Source: Tritrichomonas musculus (taxonomy: Eukaryota; Parabasalia; Tritrichomonadida; Tritrichomonadidae). Taken from it: 64,000 nt of DNA. Where the stretch lies: the NCBI GenBank assembly GCA_039105265.1, contig JAPFFF010000005.1:6557501-6621500 (forward strand), written 5' to 3'. The notes below the pieces were generated by a model. It did not search any database. It worked only from the letters and a program-made list of their open reading frames with translations, and was not told where the DNA came from. Position numbers and translations under genes: made by a program. Position 1 is the first letter of the stretch. Each line of letters starts with the position of its first letter. Below, piece by piece: positions 21,186 to 31,900 of the stretch.

Positions 21186-22491
21186 TGCAGGAACGCATCG
21201 ACCATATCATTTCTGAATTACTTGCTTTAAAATCTGAAATTGAACAATCATAAAGGACCCCAACGAAAAGTGCGAAACGAAATTCTTCGGTATTAATTTA
21301 ATAAATAAATTAATAAATTAATTTAGACAATCTCTTTGTACAATCTAATTAGCAAACAGATATTCAAATCGATTATGCAATCTAATTTACAAGCTCAATT
21401 ATCCAACACTAATTAACTCGCGCAGCGAGCCAGAGACAACCCAAAAGGTTGTATACAACATTAATTACAGTATTAGTTATAAAACCAAATGCAACATTAA
21501 TTATCCAATCTATTTACAGCATTAATGTACAAATTATTATACAAAATTTTTAACAAAATTATGTTTAAAAAGCGATTTTATCCAAACGAAACCATGCAAA
21601 ACGAAAACTGCGGTATAAAAGAATTCGATTATCGATTTATAGAATCTAAGCCAACAATCCAATTAATTACTTCTCTGTTAAATCCAAAACCAAGCCAGAA
21701 ACCTTACTATACAATATTAATGTCCAAGTTAATTCTTGCGATACTTCTAACATCTTTTTACATCCAGTAGTACAAATAATAATACATTTAAACTTCTATC
21801 CAAACGCTTCTACGATATTATTATCTTAAGGAATTACAAGAATATTTAAACAGAGCAGATAAAACAAATGGTGCCGAATCTGTTAAAGATTTGCTAAAGC
21901 CAAAAACCAGCTTCGCTGGCGATAATACAAAAATAACAGAGAACACGGATTCTTGGATAAACATACTTCTTAAAGAAATCGTACCATTCCTTACTGAAAA
22001 CACAGAGAAGATTAAACGAATCTTTAATTCATTAGGAATCTCGATTAACAAAACACATATTAAGCCAACTCATACAGCACACGAAAACAATACAATTCGA
22101 CAATTTATTAAAGTCTCTTTACTCGATATCGATATCGAGTTTATTTACAATCTAATTACAAATGCAACTGTTATCGATGTTCTAAACAAAGAAGGTATAT
22201 TTATACACGATATCGATTTTACACAAGATTTCCAAGGAGTTATTAATAAACAATCTGTTACGCAATATTTGCTACAACAGCCTAATTTTTGAATGCAAGG
22301 AGATGAAATAGAAGAAACCGAATTTCCAGAAGAAACCAAACAAAGTTTGGCTAAGACACGAAGTGCCGAAATGAATACCATATTATCTAACGATTGTTAT
22401 GTTGGTAAGAATTGTTTAACATTTATTACGAAATATAATTATGGAACTGTTCGCTACAAATTCTATAACAAATTTGTCGAATCTATCGAGT
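21186..22491 (+). pseudogene. left part of an interrupted repetitive gene (class unknown)
   Basis: Coding-like sequence begins with MQERIDHIISELLALKSE at 21186 after a T-rich leader and continues in pieces: a segment around 21525-21770, a long one at 21891-22292 (LLKEIVPFLTENTEKIKRIF; INKTHIKPTHTAHENN), and one at 22293-22491 that stops where the Polinton begins. The last part has the pattern VRYKFYNKFVESIE, which vaguely recalls replication-initiator proteins, but I cannot name the family. Codon use and style look like a high-copy trichomonad repeat rather than a housekeeping gene. It is broken in several places. It may belong to a mobile element, so I only describe it as a fossil. Confidence 0.5.
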
Positions 22492-22500
22492 AGTAGATAT

Positions 22501-22543
22501 GTTAAGGATGGCTCCGAGCTAAAGCTCTCCGCACATCCTTAAC
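22501..22543. repeat. nested subterminal hairpin inside the TIR
   Basis: GTTAAGGATG (22501-22510) pairs with CATCCTTAAC (22534-22543), and within the loop GAGCT-AA-AGCTC (22516-22527) forms a second hairpin. The same structure occurs in the right TIR. Its position ten bases from the tip makes it a candidate recognition site for the integrase or for terminal replication. Confidence 0.6.
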
Positions 22544-22840
22544 TATGCGCCAACATGGTCTCCACAGCCATCGATAGCTCCCAACAGGTCCTTGAGAGCC
22601 AAAGTTTGGGAACAACAGCTATTTTATAATTAATTTAAGATTTTATCGGGTATGTAAATAAGAATATGTCTATTGATAAGCATTTTTGACTACGCTGATG
22701 ATTTCGAAATAAAGCCAGATACATGGAATCGTTATAATTGGGATAAATATCCTATGTTCTGGCCAACCTCAGAGGTTTCCACCTAAATTAGCCCAAACTA
22801 TTTTTAATTTAATTTTTTATTTCCCATTCATAAATATAAT

Positions 22841-23188
22841 ATGTCTACAGAAATTCTTTACCCCCAATTTGAAGATGATTTCGATGGATTCGATGAATAT
22901 GTCCAATGTGTTAGCAAATATGTGCTAGCTCATAGTGACTGGATTGGTGAAATTGTTGATATCTACGATCTAGTCTACGACTATGTCAGCCAAGATGATG
23001 AGTATTGGGATTGTGAGATTGATGAAGATTATTTGCAGAGAAAATATGATTTCGATGAGTCAGATTTAGATGATCCACGCTGTAAGGTATATATCATCAC
23101 CTCAGTAGTAAGGGCTTTGTTAGCTAATAGAGCTAGCTATGATTATTCCATTGATGATTCCGATGAGTTAGCTGATGATGAAGAATAA
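22841..23188 (+). CDS. TIR-borne acidic protein, left copy (Polinton)
   Basis: A 115-residue, strongly acidic protein (many Asp, Glu and Tyr) identical to the copy in the right TIR. It has no recognised domain; the predicted structure is mostly helical, with a DDSDELADDEE tail. High acidity might suggest a DNA mimic or a basic-protein partner, but that is only a guess. Being inside the repeat, it is present twice and faces inward at both ends. The ATG follows a T-rich tract and CATTCATAAATATA, like other genes of the element. Confidence 0.75.
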   Translation: MSTEILYPQFEDDFDGFDEYVQCVSKYVLAHSDWIGEIVDIYDLVYDYVSQDDEYWDCEIDEDYLQRKYDFDESDLDDPRCKVYIITSVVRALLANRASYDYSIDDSDELADDEE

Positions 23189-23391
23189 ATGAATGATTAT
23201 TTTTTGTATCCCAATGTTTTCAGATATTTATTTTTGATTTAAATGAGTTACCGAGATATAGAACTATGTTCATTAATAATGTTAGCAATCCATTTTACAT
23301 TAATTCAGATGATTCAGTTGTTCTTGATGACAAAAATATATAACTAAACAATTATTGTCAAGCTAAAATAATTATTTTTATTTTTACATAA

Positions 23392-25125
23392 ATGTCCAAG
23401 TTGCTAAGTAGATTATCCAAGTCCGAGATTTTATCTTTACCCGGATTTAAGAAATATAGATCACTTACGATTCGAAAATTAAAGCCAATATTAAATCAAT
23501 CTATCAAAGATTTAGGTATTAATTACCGAGGTGTTAAGGTCAAAGACTATGTTAAGAAATATAATCAGAAATCCAGTGATGATAAATTGTTTAAGCGATT
23601 GTCAGCTGATAAAGACTTATTGAAAAATAAGCACAGAGATAGAGAGCAATATAAGCAATCTATTAAAGACAGCGCACTGTTTGAGCGATCATTGATGAAT
23701 ATGAGTGAAATATATTCTACTCCACCTCCAAGTGAGACTAAGTTATATATTGAATCGCTGATGAATATGGATACCGGTTATACTACCTCCAAGTCAGAGG
23801 AGCGCCGCCGATATAAAGACAATGTTACAGATAAAGGTAAGTTTCAGAATGAGGTTAAGCGAATGATGATAGCCGCTAATAATCACGAATCATTTACAGT
23901 TGATATTAATGATGATAGTGAAATCCAATATGCATTCACTAAGGTATTGAGACATATTCGACAAATAAAATCCGACAAATGGCGGCCATTAGTGTATGGT
24001 TATGATTTGAATGGTGAATATAAGCTATTTCATCTAAATAAGGAGTCAGATCTCGAAGACATGATCAAATGCATTCTTGGCGAGATCACAATCGAAGAAT
24101 ATAGTTCTGATTCCGATCCAGGTCTAATTGGTTTAGATTACATACCAGTTAGATTCGAAGTCAAATTCATTGGTATGAGAAAAAATAAGTCCACAGGTAA
24201 GTCAGAGTTTGTAGAGAGAGTTGATGGTCAAGATATTGTATTAGAATCACTTGATGATTTTAGAGATGCTCCAGATGGTGCATTCTTTGCTTATATCAAT
24301 TTGTTGGACTCATTAGATTTGACCCGATATCAGATTTATAATAGCATTGATAAGAATAATTACAGAGACAATTGTTTTGTATACGCATGCATTCAATCAG
24401 GTGTATTCAATGATGAAGAAATCCATAAATTGCGCACTATGATGTTGACCAGATCGATTCCTAATAAGAAAATATTAGAGATTGCGATTGAGATGAAATG
24501 TCATTTTGTAATATATAGAGTTGACGAGACCAGGGATTCCAGACATCGCAAGCAATTAAGTATCGATACTCGTAAGAATAGCAAAGTCATCGCTGATAGA
24601 AAAATCCAATTGTTATTATACAAAGATCACTATATGATAGATCATAATGAGAAATTACCAATTACTAAGTATTATATTGAGCATAAAGCTAAGCTTGATA
24701 AGAAATATTCAGATGCTCCCATTGCTGAGCGAATGTTGATAAAGAATAATCGCGGAGATAAATCCGAGGGTACGCCATTCTTGACTGTAATGTTCGCAAT
24801 GTTTGAGAATAATTATTTCAGAGAAATCAATCAGTGTGAGCAAGAAATACTAGGTACATGTGAGTTTGATAATCACCTTAATGATTACACTGTTTATAGA
24901 GATCCAATGATAATGACAATTGATCTTACCCCAAAGCAGTTTCAAGATAATACCTATTATGATTACTTTATTGACAAACTATGTTTACGATCTGAGTTAA
25001 AGCGATATCTGTCTATAGAACAGAAATCACATGATGTTATCAAAGAGTTCAAACAAAGTCAGAACTCAGTTGCAGCATTAAGAAATCAATTTGACGAAGC
25101 TAACGATTCAATTGAACTTAACTAA
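23392..25125 (+). CDS. Polinton 577-residue protein with DNCF motif, polymerase-associated N-domain?
   Basis: Residues 1-140 are basic and helical with repeated K-x-x-x-R patterns. The middle holds NYRDNCFVYACIQSGVF followed by SIPNKKILEIAIEMKCHFVIY, a cysteine-centred fold that I associate with the N-terminal part of Maverick DNA polymerase proteins in trichomonads and that resembles OTU-type cysteine domains. Near the end, LYKDHYMIDHNEKLPITKYY is also typical of that context. I see no palm-domain motifs of a family B polymerase. The start has the same ATTTTTACATAAATGTCC context as the next gene. The functional call is tentative. Confidence 0.45.
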   Translation: MSKLLSRLSKSEILSLPGFKKYRSLTIRKLKPILNQSIKDLGINYRGVKVKDYVKKYNQKSSDDKLFKRLSADKDLLKNKHRDREQYKQSIKDSALFERSLMNMSEIYSTPPPSETKLYIESLMNMDTGYTTSKSEERRRYKDNVTDKGKFQNEVKRMMIAANNHESFTVDINDDSEIQYAFTKVLRHIRQIKSDKWRPLVYGYDLNGEYKLFHLNKESDLEDMIKCILGEITIEEYSSDSDPGLIGLDYIPVRFEVKFIGMRKNKSTGKSEFVERVDGQDIVLESLDDFRDAPDGAFFAYINLLDSLDLTRYQIYNSIDKNNYRDNCFVYACIQSGVFNDEEIHKLRTMMLTRSIPNKKILEIAIEMKCHFVIYRVDETRDSRHRKQLSIDTRKNSKVIADRKIQLLLYKDHYMIDHNEKLPITKYYIEHKAKLDKKYSDAPIAERMLIKNNRGDKSEGTPFLTVMFAMFENNYFREINQCEQEILGTCEFDNHLNDYTVYRDPMIMTIDLTPKQFQDNTYYDYFIDKLCLRSELKRYLSIEQKSHDVIKEFKQSQNSVAALRNQFDEANDSIELN

Positions 25126-25147
25126 GTATCTATTTATTTTTACATAA

Positions 25148-25336
25148 ATGTCCGGCAAGAGTGTTCAAGTATTGTCCTATAAACAATGTACGACCAAGAA
25201 TCCACCTATAACACAGCCTAAGTGTCTACATCCACCCTCGCACCGTAAGGAGAATCTATCAGCTAGCGATGGTTCATCTAAACGAGTCAACGCTAAACAA
25301 TTGATATTATATAAAGATGATGTGAACTCGTATTAA
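25148..25336 (+). CDS. small basic Polinton protein
   Basis: A 62-residue basic protein rich in Lys, Ser and Pro (MSGKSVQVLSYKQCTTKN...). It starts only 22 bases after the preceding stop, and its start context, ATTTATTTTTACATAAATGTCC split over the spacer, repeats that of the 577-residue gene. This shared context is the main reason to accept so short a frame. Its function is unknown. Confidence 0.5.
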   Translation: MSGKSVQVLSYKQCTTKNPPITQPKCLHPPSHRKENLSASDGSSKRVNAKQLILYKDDVNSY

Positions 25337-25369
25337 ACATCCATTTACACTTATTTTTCCAACAATGAA

Positions 25370-25891
25370 ATGATTAAGAAACGAAATCTCAACACAGGCG
25401 TCAATGCAAACATTTCACTCGAACCTACATCGGCATCACAATCTAATAACAATATTAACAACAATATTTTCATCAATAAGCGTGATGATGGTAAGGAGGA
25501 TATAGTTATAACTCGTGAATTAACAGTTCACCAGGATGAACCAGTCGTCGATCACGATGTTAGATCACTTATTCTGGAGACCTATGCAAAAATATTATTA
25601 GACCAAGATAAAGCTCTTATTAGTAATCTCATCAGTAAGCGTACTATTATTGTCCCCCAGCAGGACTTAGCATTAATCATTAAGGCAGTTACTGGTGGTA
25701 ATGTTGAGATCTATACAGATGATAACCCCGGATGTTGTGTAGCCAAGGTATCTCCGATACAAAAAATTGATGCTATTAAGATTGTAACAGAGTCAGGTGA
25801 GATAGTCACTGATTTCAAACAAGTCTATAACAAAGAATTCAATGATCTCGTCAATGTATATCACTTATGTCTTAAGTATGTTGTCGTATGA
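25370..25891 (+). CDS. Polinton protein of unknown function, 173 aa
   Basis: The N-terminal 45 residues are Asn/Ser rich and probably disordered. The rest is a compact alternation of helices and strands (DVRSLILETYAKILLDQDKALISNLIS; IIVPQQDLALIIKAVTGGNVEIYT). It ends with YHLCLKYVVV. It converges on the giant minus-strand gene, with stop codons 35 bases apart. I do not recognise the family. Confidence 0.55.
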   Translation: MIKKRNLNTGVNANISLEPTSASQSNNNINNNIFINKRDDGKEDIVITRELTVHQDEPVVDHDVRSLILETYAKILLDQDKALISNLISKRTIIVPQQDLALIIKAVTGGNVEIYTDDNPGCCVAKVSPIQKIDAIKIVTESGEIVTDFKQVYNKEFNDLVNVYHLCLKYVVV

Positions 25892-25926
25892 GCGGTTCAA
25901 AAAATAACATTTCATTTATTTTTGGT

Positions 25927-28900
25927 TTACAACAATGAATGTATCTCATTCTTAGTGTTATCTTCAGCTAAGATACCATTTGATGTAAAGAATGTCGAGT
26001 TAATCAATATGTAATTAACTGTTGCATTGATCATGAGATTGCTACTACTTAATGGAAATTCAATATTGTTTAACCAGATCTTAGTTGGTTCACATTGATA
26101 TTCAAACTTAGGCGTATTATTAACGTTGAATGATATACTGATTTTGATTTCGTTTACACTGGTAACATTATCTCTGGTTTCATTATAAGTCAAATAGAGT
26201 GTTCCATCATATTCGTCAAGTTGTTTCTCGAATTGATAATGAATGGTATTACTATTCGTTACATTGAATGTGTACTTGATTCGTGTTAATTTATTCACTA
26301 ACGCGTCTAACCTAGCTCTTAATGATTCATTCTCATGTTGTAGATTTGATATCTGACTGTTCATTGTTACGATTTTAGCGACATTATCACCTACTAACTT
26401 GGCTAGATCTTGATGAGATTTAGCATATTTATTCAACTCACTCTTTAACGCATATCCATCGAGATCACTCATAGTAGCATAATTGGTCAAATCAACAGGT
26501 TCAGGAATCTCACTTATCAATGCTATTTTATCTTGATTCAATATTTTTTCCGATAATATTAATTTGGTATCAAAATAGTCTGTCCCGTTATCGATATAAA
26601 AGCACAGACCATTACTATCGCTTTTATAATAAGTTAAGTAATAAGTTGTTCCATCGATTTCAAAAGCGACATTAACATCTCCATCTGGAGTAATAACACC
26701 ATCATAGTCAAACATATAATCAAACTCTTTTACAAAACCATCGTTATTTGATATTGTTCCAACAAGGCGAATTCCACTAGTTAATCTTATTTTGACCTCC
26801 CATGATCCCGAACTATCTTGTACATTTTCAAATGGCACATCGACAGCATCTTTATATATCAAATCATTTTTACTTCGATATTTGATATCAGATTCATTCT
26901 TAACTGTATCCAACGCTGTGTTAACTTCATCTACTGTCGGAAACTCATTCAGTGTAGTAGCCAATGACATTTCATTCTGTTCAAGTTGATTATGTAATGA
27001 ATCTATCTTATTCTGTAACGCATCTATATCACATGTATACGCTATATCATCAGTAGTGAACTCCAAGTGTCTGATCAATGTGTTCTCTTTAATCGTGATA
27101 CCAGTGACTTGAACATGTTGTGGATTCGATATAGTGATCTGCGTAACAGTCTCATCCATTGTAGCTGATGGAAATGTATCCGTACCAATATATTCAGATA
27201 TGACACCATTAGTGATCGTTAATGAAACATACTGTTCATCATAATCAACATCATTGAACTCACTTATTGTTCTTACCATGAGTTTAACTCTGATCGACCC
27301 ATCAGTGATAATATCTTCAGCAACGAGTTGGATATTTTTGTCTCCATCAGTCTTACCAACAATATCAATTACATCATCTCTAGATAATTGCATTGTCTGT
27401 GCTAGTGTCTTGATCATCGGTTTCATCGTATGTCGGAATCGTTTACACATATCCATCGTTGATGTCAACGTCATAGCAACTTTAGATGGATCATCTAGTT
27501 CATCAGTGAATGTCATATCTTCAACTGGTACGTACTCTTGATCACACCATTCGATTATCTTATTCAGTTTATCTTTGACAGATAACGTATTTCGCGATTT
27601 CATCATTCGACTAACTGGTACATCCACCATATCGCCGAAGAATATGTCAGCACCAATATCAGGCAATTCGTCAACTAACTTACCAGCCATGTCTTCAACA
27701 ACATCAGCACCGACATCAGTAACCTTAGTAACAGTATTCACTAATTCTCTGCCACCAGCTTTAACAGCAGCTTCAACACCTTTCGATGCGAACGACAACG
27801 CTTTACCAGCGACTCCAATACCGGTAGCACCTAGTACACATCCAGCTACACCTAATGCGATACCAACATTAGCCTTCATATCTATCTTATCGACCTCTTT
27901 CTCTAAATACTTAGTCTTAGCCTGTTGTTCTGTCATCTCGGAACCTAATGCGTCGACCTTGGATTTAACCTCCTTGACATCATATGTTACTACATCCACA
28001 TTGTTAGTTACTAAGTTCAAATCAGATCGCATTGTTGTGATGTTGTCAGCTGTGATAATCTTTGATGACGTAATGTTGAAATCAGTATACAATGTTGTAC
28101 TAGCATTTGGATTTGGACTGACTTCATAGAACTGTTGTTTGATAATGTATTCGAATGCATTCGTCGATGGATCCCAGTTGACTTCATCAATTGGATCTGT
28201 ATAGTCATGACGTAGATATAAAGTGATATCACGACCGGAATCATTCTTTGATCGCTTACTCCAGATATATCCAACTCTATCAACTGTGTCCAAGGCACCA
28301 ATCAGGTCTACATAACCTCTATTATAAGTGTCACCGTTACGATGTACATCCTTAACAGTAAATGATAATCGATTAACTAATTCTTGGCCTGGTAGAGTCA
28401 AATCGAGGTACAACAGTTCTATATCGCTGACCTTTAATGTAGATGTTGAATAGTTGTCATATGTACAACTCATTGCCACCAAATCGTATCCATCCAGTGT
28501 AGCACCATTGAGTATAAATGAATAGCTTACATATAGGTTATACTCAGAACCTTTAACCACTCTGCCATCTCGAAATTGGATCAATGTTTCATACTTACCA
28601 TTTGTTGAACATTCATTCATTAATGAATATGCCAAACCATGTGCCTTATTCTCTGGGACTACTCTACTATTCAGTGTATCTCGTTTAACAGCTACCATAC
28701 ATCCAGTTGAACCATAATTGTCTGGTATATCACGGGTCTTACATTTACTGATAATCTTACTCTGAAATCTACCTTGAATATCATCACCAATCCAGTTATT
28801 GCCATCCCATGTCATCGACCAACTATTACCAAAACAGTATTCCTTAAACTTGAATGTCAAATTGTTAGGTATTTGATATGTATCTGGTATCTTATATATC

Positions 28901-31900
28901 ATCTTATAGCACTCGCATTCATATTCCAATGTTTCAGTGCCAAATGTATCTGCGTACTTAACATGTTCATCATAAGTAATCATTGTTGGTCGATAGAAAT
29001 AGTATACATCTGATTTCTGCAATCGGAGTGCATTCTCTGCATCTATAACATCACACTTAATAACTGGCTTACGAGCCACCAATGAATCGTCGTTGAGTAA
29101 GTTATGAATAGTCATATCACCTCTGAGATACCATGAGTATGGTTCAATATCGAGATCTTTATCAAACATAATCTCTGGATCATCGCGTTCACGAGTTGAG
29201 TATGTGTAGCAGTCTCTAGCCTTATTATGAGTCAACTCTGGACATATGAACTTACCATTAACAACCGATATCGTAAAATCGTTTAATATATTACCCAACC
29301 AATCCATGATTAATAGATTACGCATATGTATCTTGAATAATTCGGTTTTTGTCGTACATGCTAGCAACTTATTTTTGAGCACCGATGGCAGTGTTATCTT
29401 CATAATCACTACGGGATCTTGGACTGAATCTGTTGAAGTTGGCTCATATACAGTTATGTCTTGGTGTTTAACATAATATGATGAGTAACCGTCAACTGTA
29501 TCGAATTCATTAGTAGCATCATCTGATTGATTATTATTATGTACCTGTTCTGCTAGTTCTTTGATCTTATATGATAACAATGCTAGTGGACCTTTAACAG
29601 TATCTCGAAATGTTTTACATATGTTAACACATGAATTTAATGATACAGCTTCATTTGTTTCATCAGGTAGAGATATATCAGATCCATTACTAGTACACCA
29701 ATCAATGATTGCATTAAGTCCATTCTCATTTTCTGAATCACTTAATAAAGCAAGTGTTTCCTCAGCTGCAGAGTTAATCATTCGAGGAATATATAAGAGA
29801 ACATCAACAATGGGAACTAATATAGATGATCCACGACCTACGATAACTCGATTGGTTGAATTCGGATGATCTAGTAACCATTCTACTGTATTGTTTAACT
29901 GTTCTATTCTACTACTAATATTTGATACCAGACCACTTAATACTGATTGCTGCTGTTCGTCATTTCTCATCCACTGAATATCATGATCACTTAACACCAA
30001 ACTGGTATGTGGATTAGTTATCGTAATGTTGTTATCTGCTATAGTAACTTGATTTAGATGCCTATGATCAATAACTCCAACAACTTTATTATTATATAAT
30101 ACCTCGGTATATTCCTCGTTGTCATTGGCTTCATCTGGTGATCGAAAACTTAATACATTACCACTACTAGAGATATCATTAATAAGTTTATGTCGTTGCC
30201 ACCAATCCATCTGTTCGATATCAGCTAGACTTACTGCCGGAGTCATATTTGGTACAGTCCAATTGTTATCTGTAATAGGCTCAAGTTCATGGTTAGCTAC
30301 AACTACATTATATTCATTAGCTACTAGTTCATGCACATTGTTTTCACCTGCATCATTAATAGGACCTGAGTTAACATTAATACCATTAGCATCTATTATA
30401 ACATTTGATTGAGGACTTTGGATTGATATTTCATTATTACTGATATTAGTACGTATAGCAATGTGAACATCTATTGCAGCTACATATGAGTCATTGGAAT
30501 TTCTAACCTCAGTCCAGTTTACACCCAAGTCTCTATCTACATGTCTGATGAATTTATATTCAGGATGAGATGCTTCGAATTGTAATCTCTCTGATGGTTC
30601 CATACGCTCAATCTGAAGAGCAGAATTGTTATCTATCATTAATTGAGATGATGTACTAATAGGTCTCATAGTAAATAACCTTAATTGTTCAGGTGTTAAT
30701 ACGCTATGTTGGCTATCGCATCGCCTCGTATAGATTACTTGTTGAACACCATTTGAATCAACACGACTGATTATTACAAAACCAATCTCATTATCACCTA
30801 ATCGTCGGACAACTATATCACCTGGTTGAGGACCTTCAAATGGATCACTTACAGTATCAAGATCTAGCAATTCGTTTACAGATAAGTTCGATAATGATTC
30901 AACTGTATGATTGCCGAATAGTGGTTCAGATGACACAGCTGTATTGGTAACTGTTTCATAGCGAAATACTGTTGTCGGTTCATTGATATCCTCTAACTCT
31001 ATCTCATTGTCATCGCCAAGTTCTAATGAATCAGTGTTTGTAACAATGTGATCAACAATGGTGTTAGATTGATGTTCACGCCATCGACGACATAATTCAT
31101 GAACTGAATCAGTAAACCTCTGCATTGATTGAGTTATTCTATTACCTACTTGATCGAATGATGGTATGCGATTGAATGTAAGTCCACCTGCAATTAATGT
31201 AGTCGTAGCATCACCTATCTGTGTTACTGCATCAACTGCATTCATTATTAATTGATCAGATGTTAACTCTGATGATGTTAGAGCTACAGTTGTAGTACTT
31301 GGTATGAATCGTCGTGCAATAAATCTGTTGGATGACATGCTAGCATCTACTAAGAACTGACCTTCAATAGGTTCTCCACCAGATTGCCAGGGGAATCGAT
31401 ATGGTTCAGTGGTGTATGTGTCAAGTGTTACAGTTTCAGGTGTTGCCGTTAGATTTGAGAATGTTGATGCTAGTTTAACAGTACCAGTGAGTATGTTGAG
31501 TACAGTCTCAGCCACTGACAAACCTTTGCGTAAGCTATCAGTATATTCATTATAAGCAGCTTGTAATCTCATCTGTTCTTGAAAACTATCCATTAATTGT
31601 TTCAGTAATGAGTAATCATAAAATAATACGTCAACATTTCCACCCATAACATTAAGATCTCTACGCATAGTCATGATGTTATCAGCCCAAATGATCTTAG
31701 ATGAATAAATGTTGTGATCAGTCGATAATGTAGTACAATCGCGTGGATCAGGTCTAACCTCATAGAATTGCTGAGCAATGATTGTTTCAAATGGATTATA
31801 TGATTCGGAGGATGCTTTATCAGGTAGTTGATCGAAATATTGTTTTTGTATATAAATGTAGATATTCTTGGGAACAGCTTCATCCGAATCATATCTGACC

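Larger units (their letters stand above)
22492..23252 (+). repeat. left terminal inverted repeat of the Polinton
   Basis: Matches the complement of 42066-42822. The outer 715 bases appear identical by eye and the innermost 45 are about 90 percent alike; similarity stops a few bases after a shared ATGAGTTACCGA. It carries a nested subterminal hairpin, the gene at 22841-23188, and a short coding-like stretch (IFDYADDFEIKPDTWNRYNW) near 22690-22785. The long identical ends imply recent insertion or recent end-to-end conversion. Confidence 0.92.

Noticed and set aside
27575-28129. Plus-strand 184-codon frame rich in Ser/Thr/Pro
   Set aside because: It lies wholly inside the giant minus-strand gene in the opposing frame and has the composition expected of a shadow.
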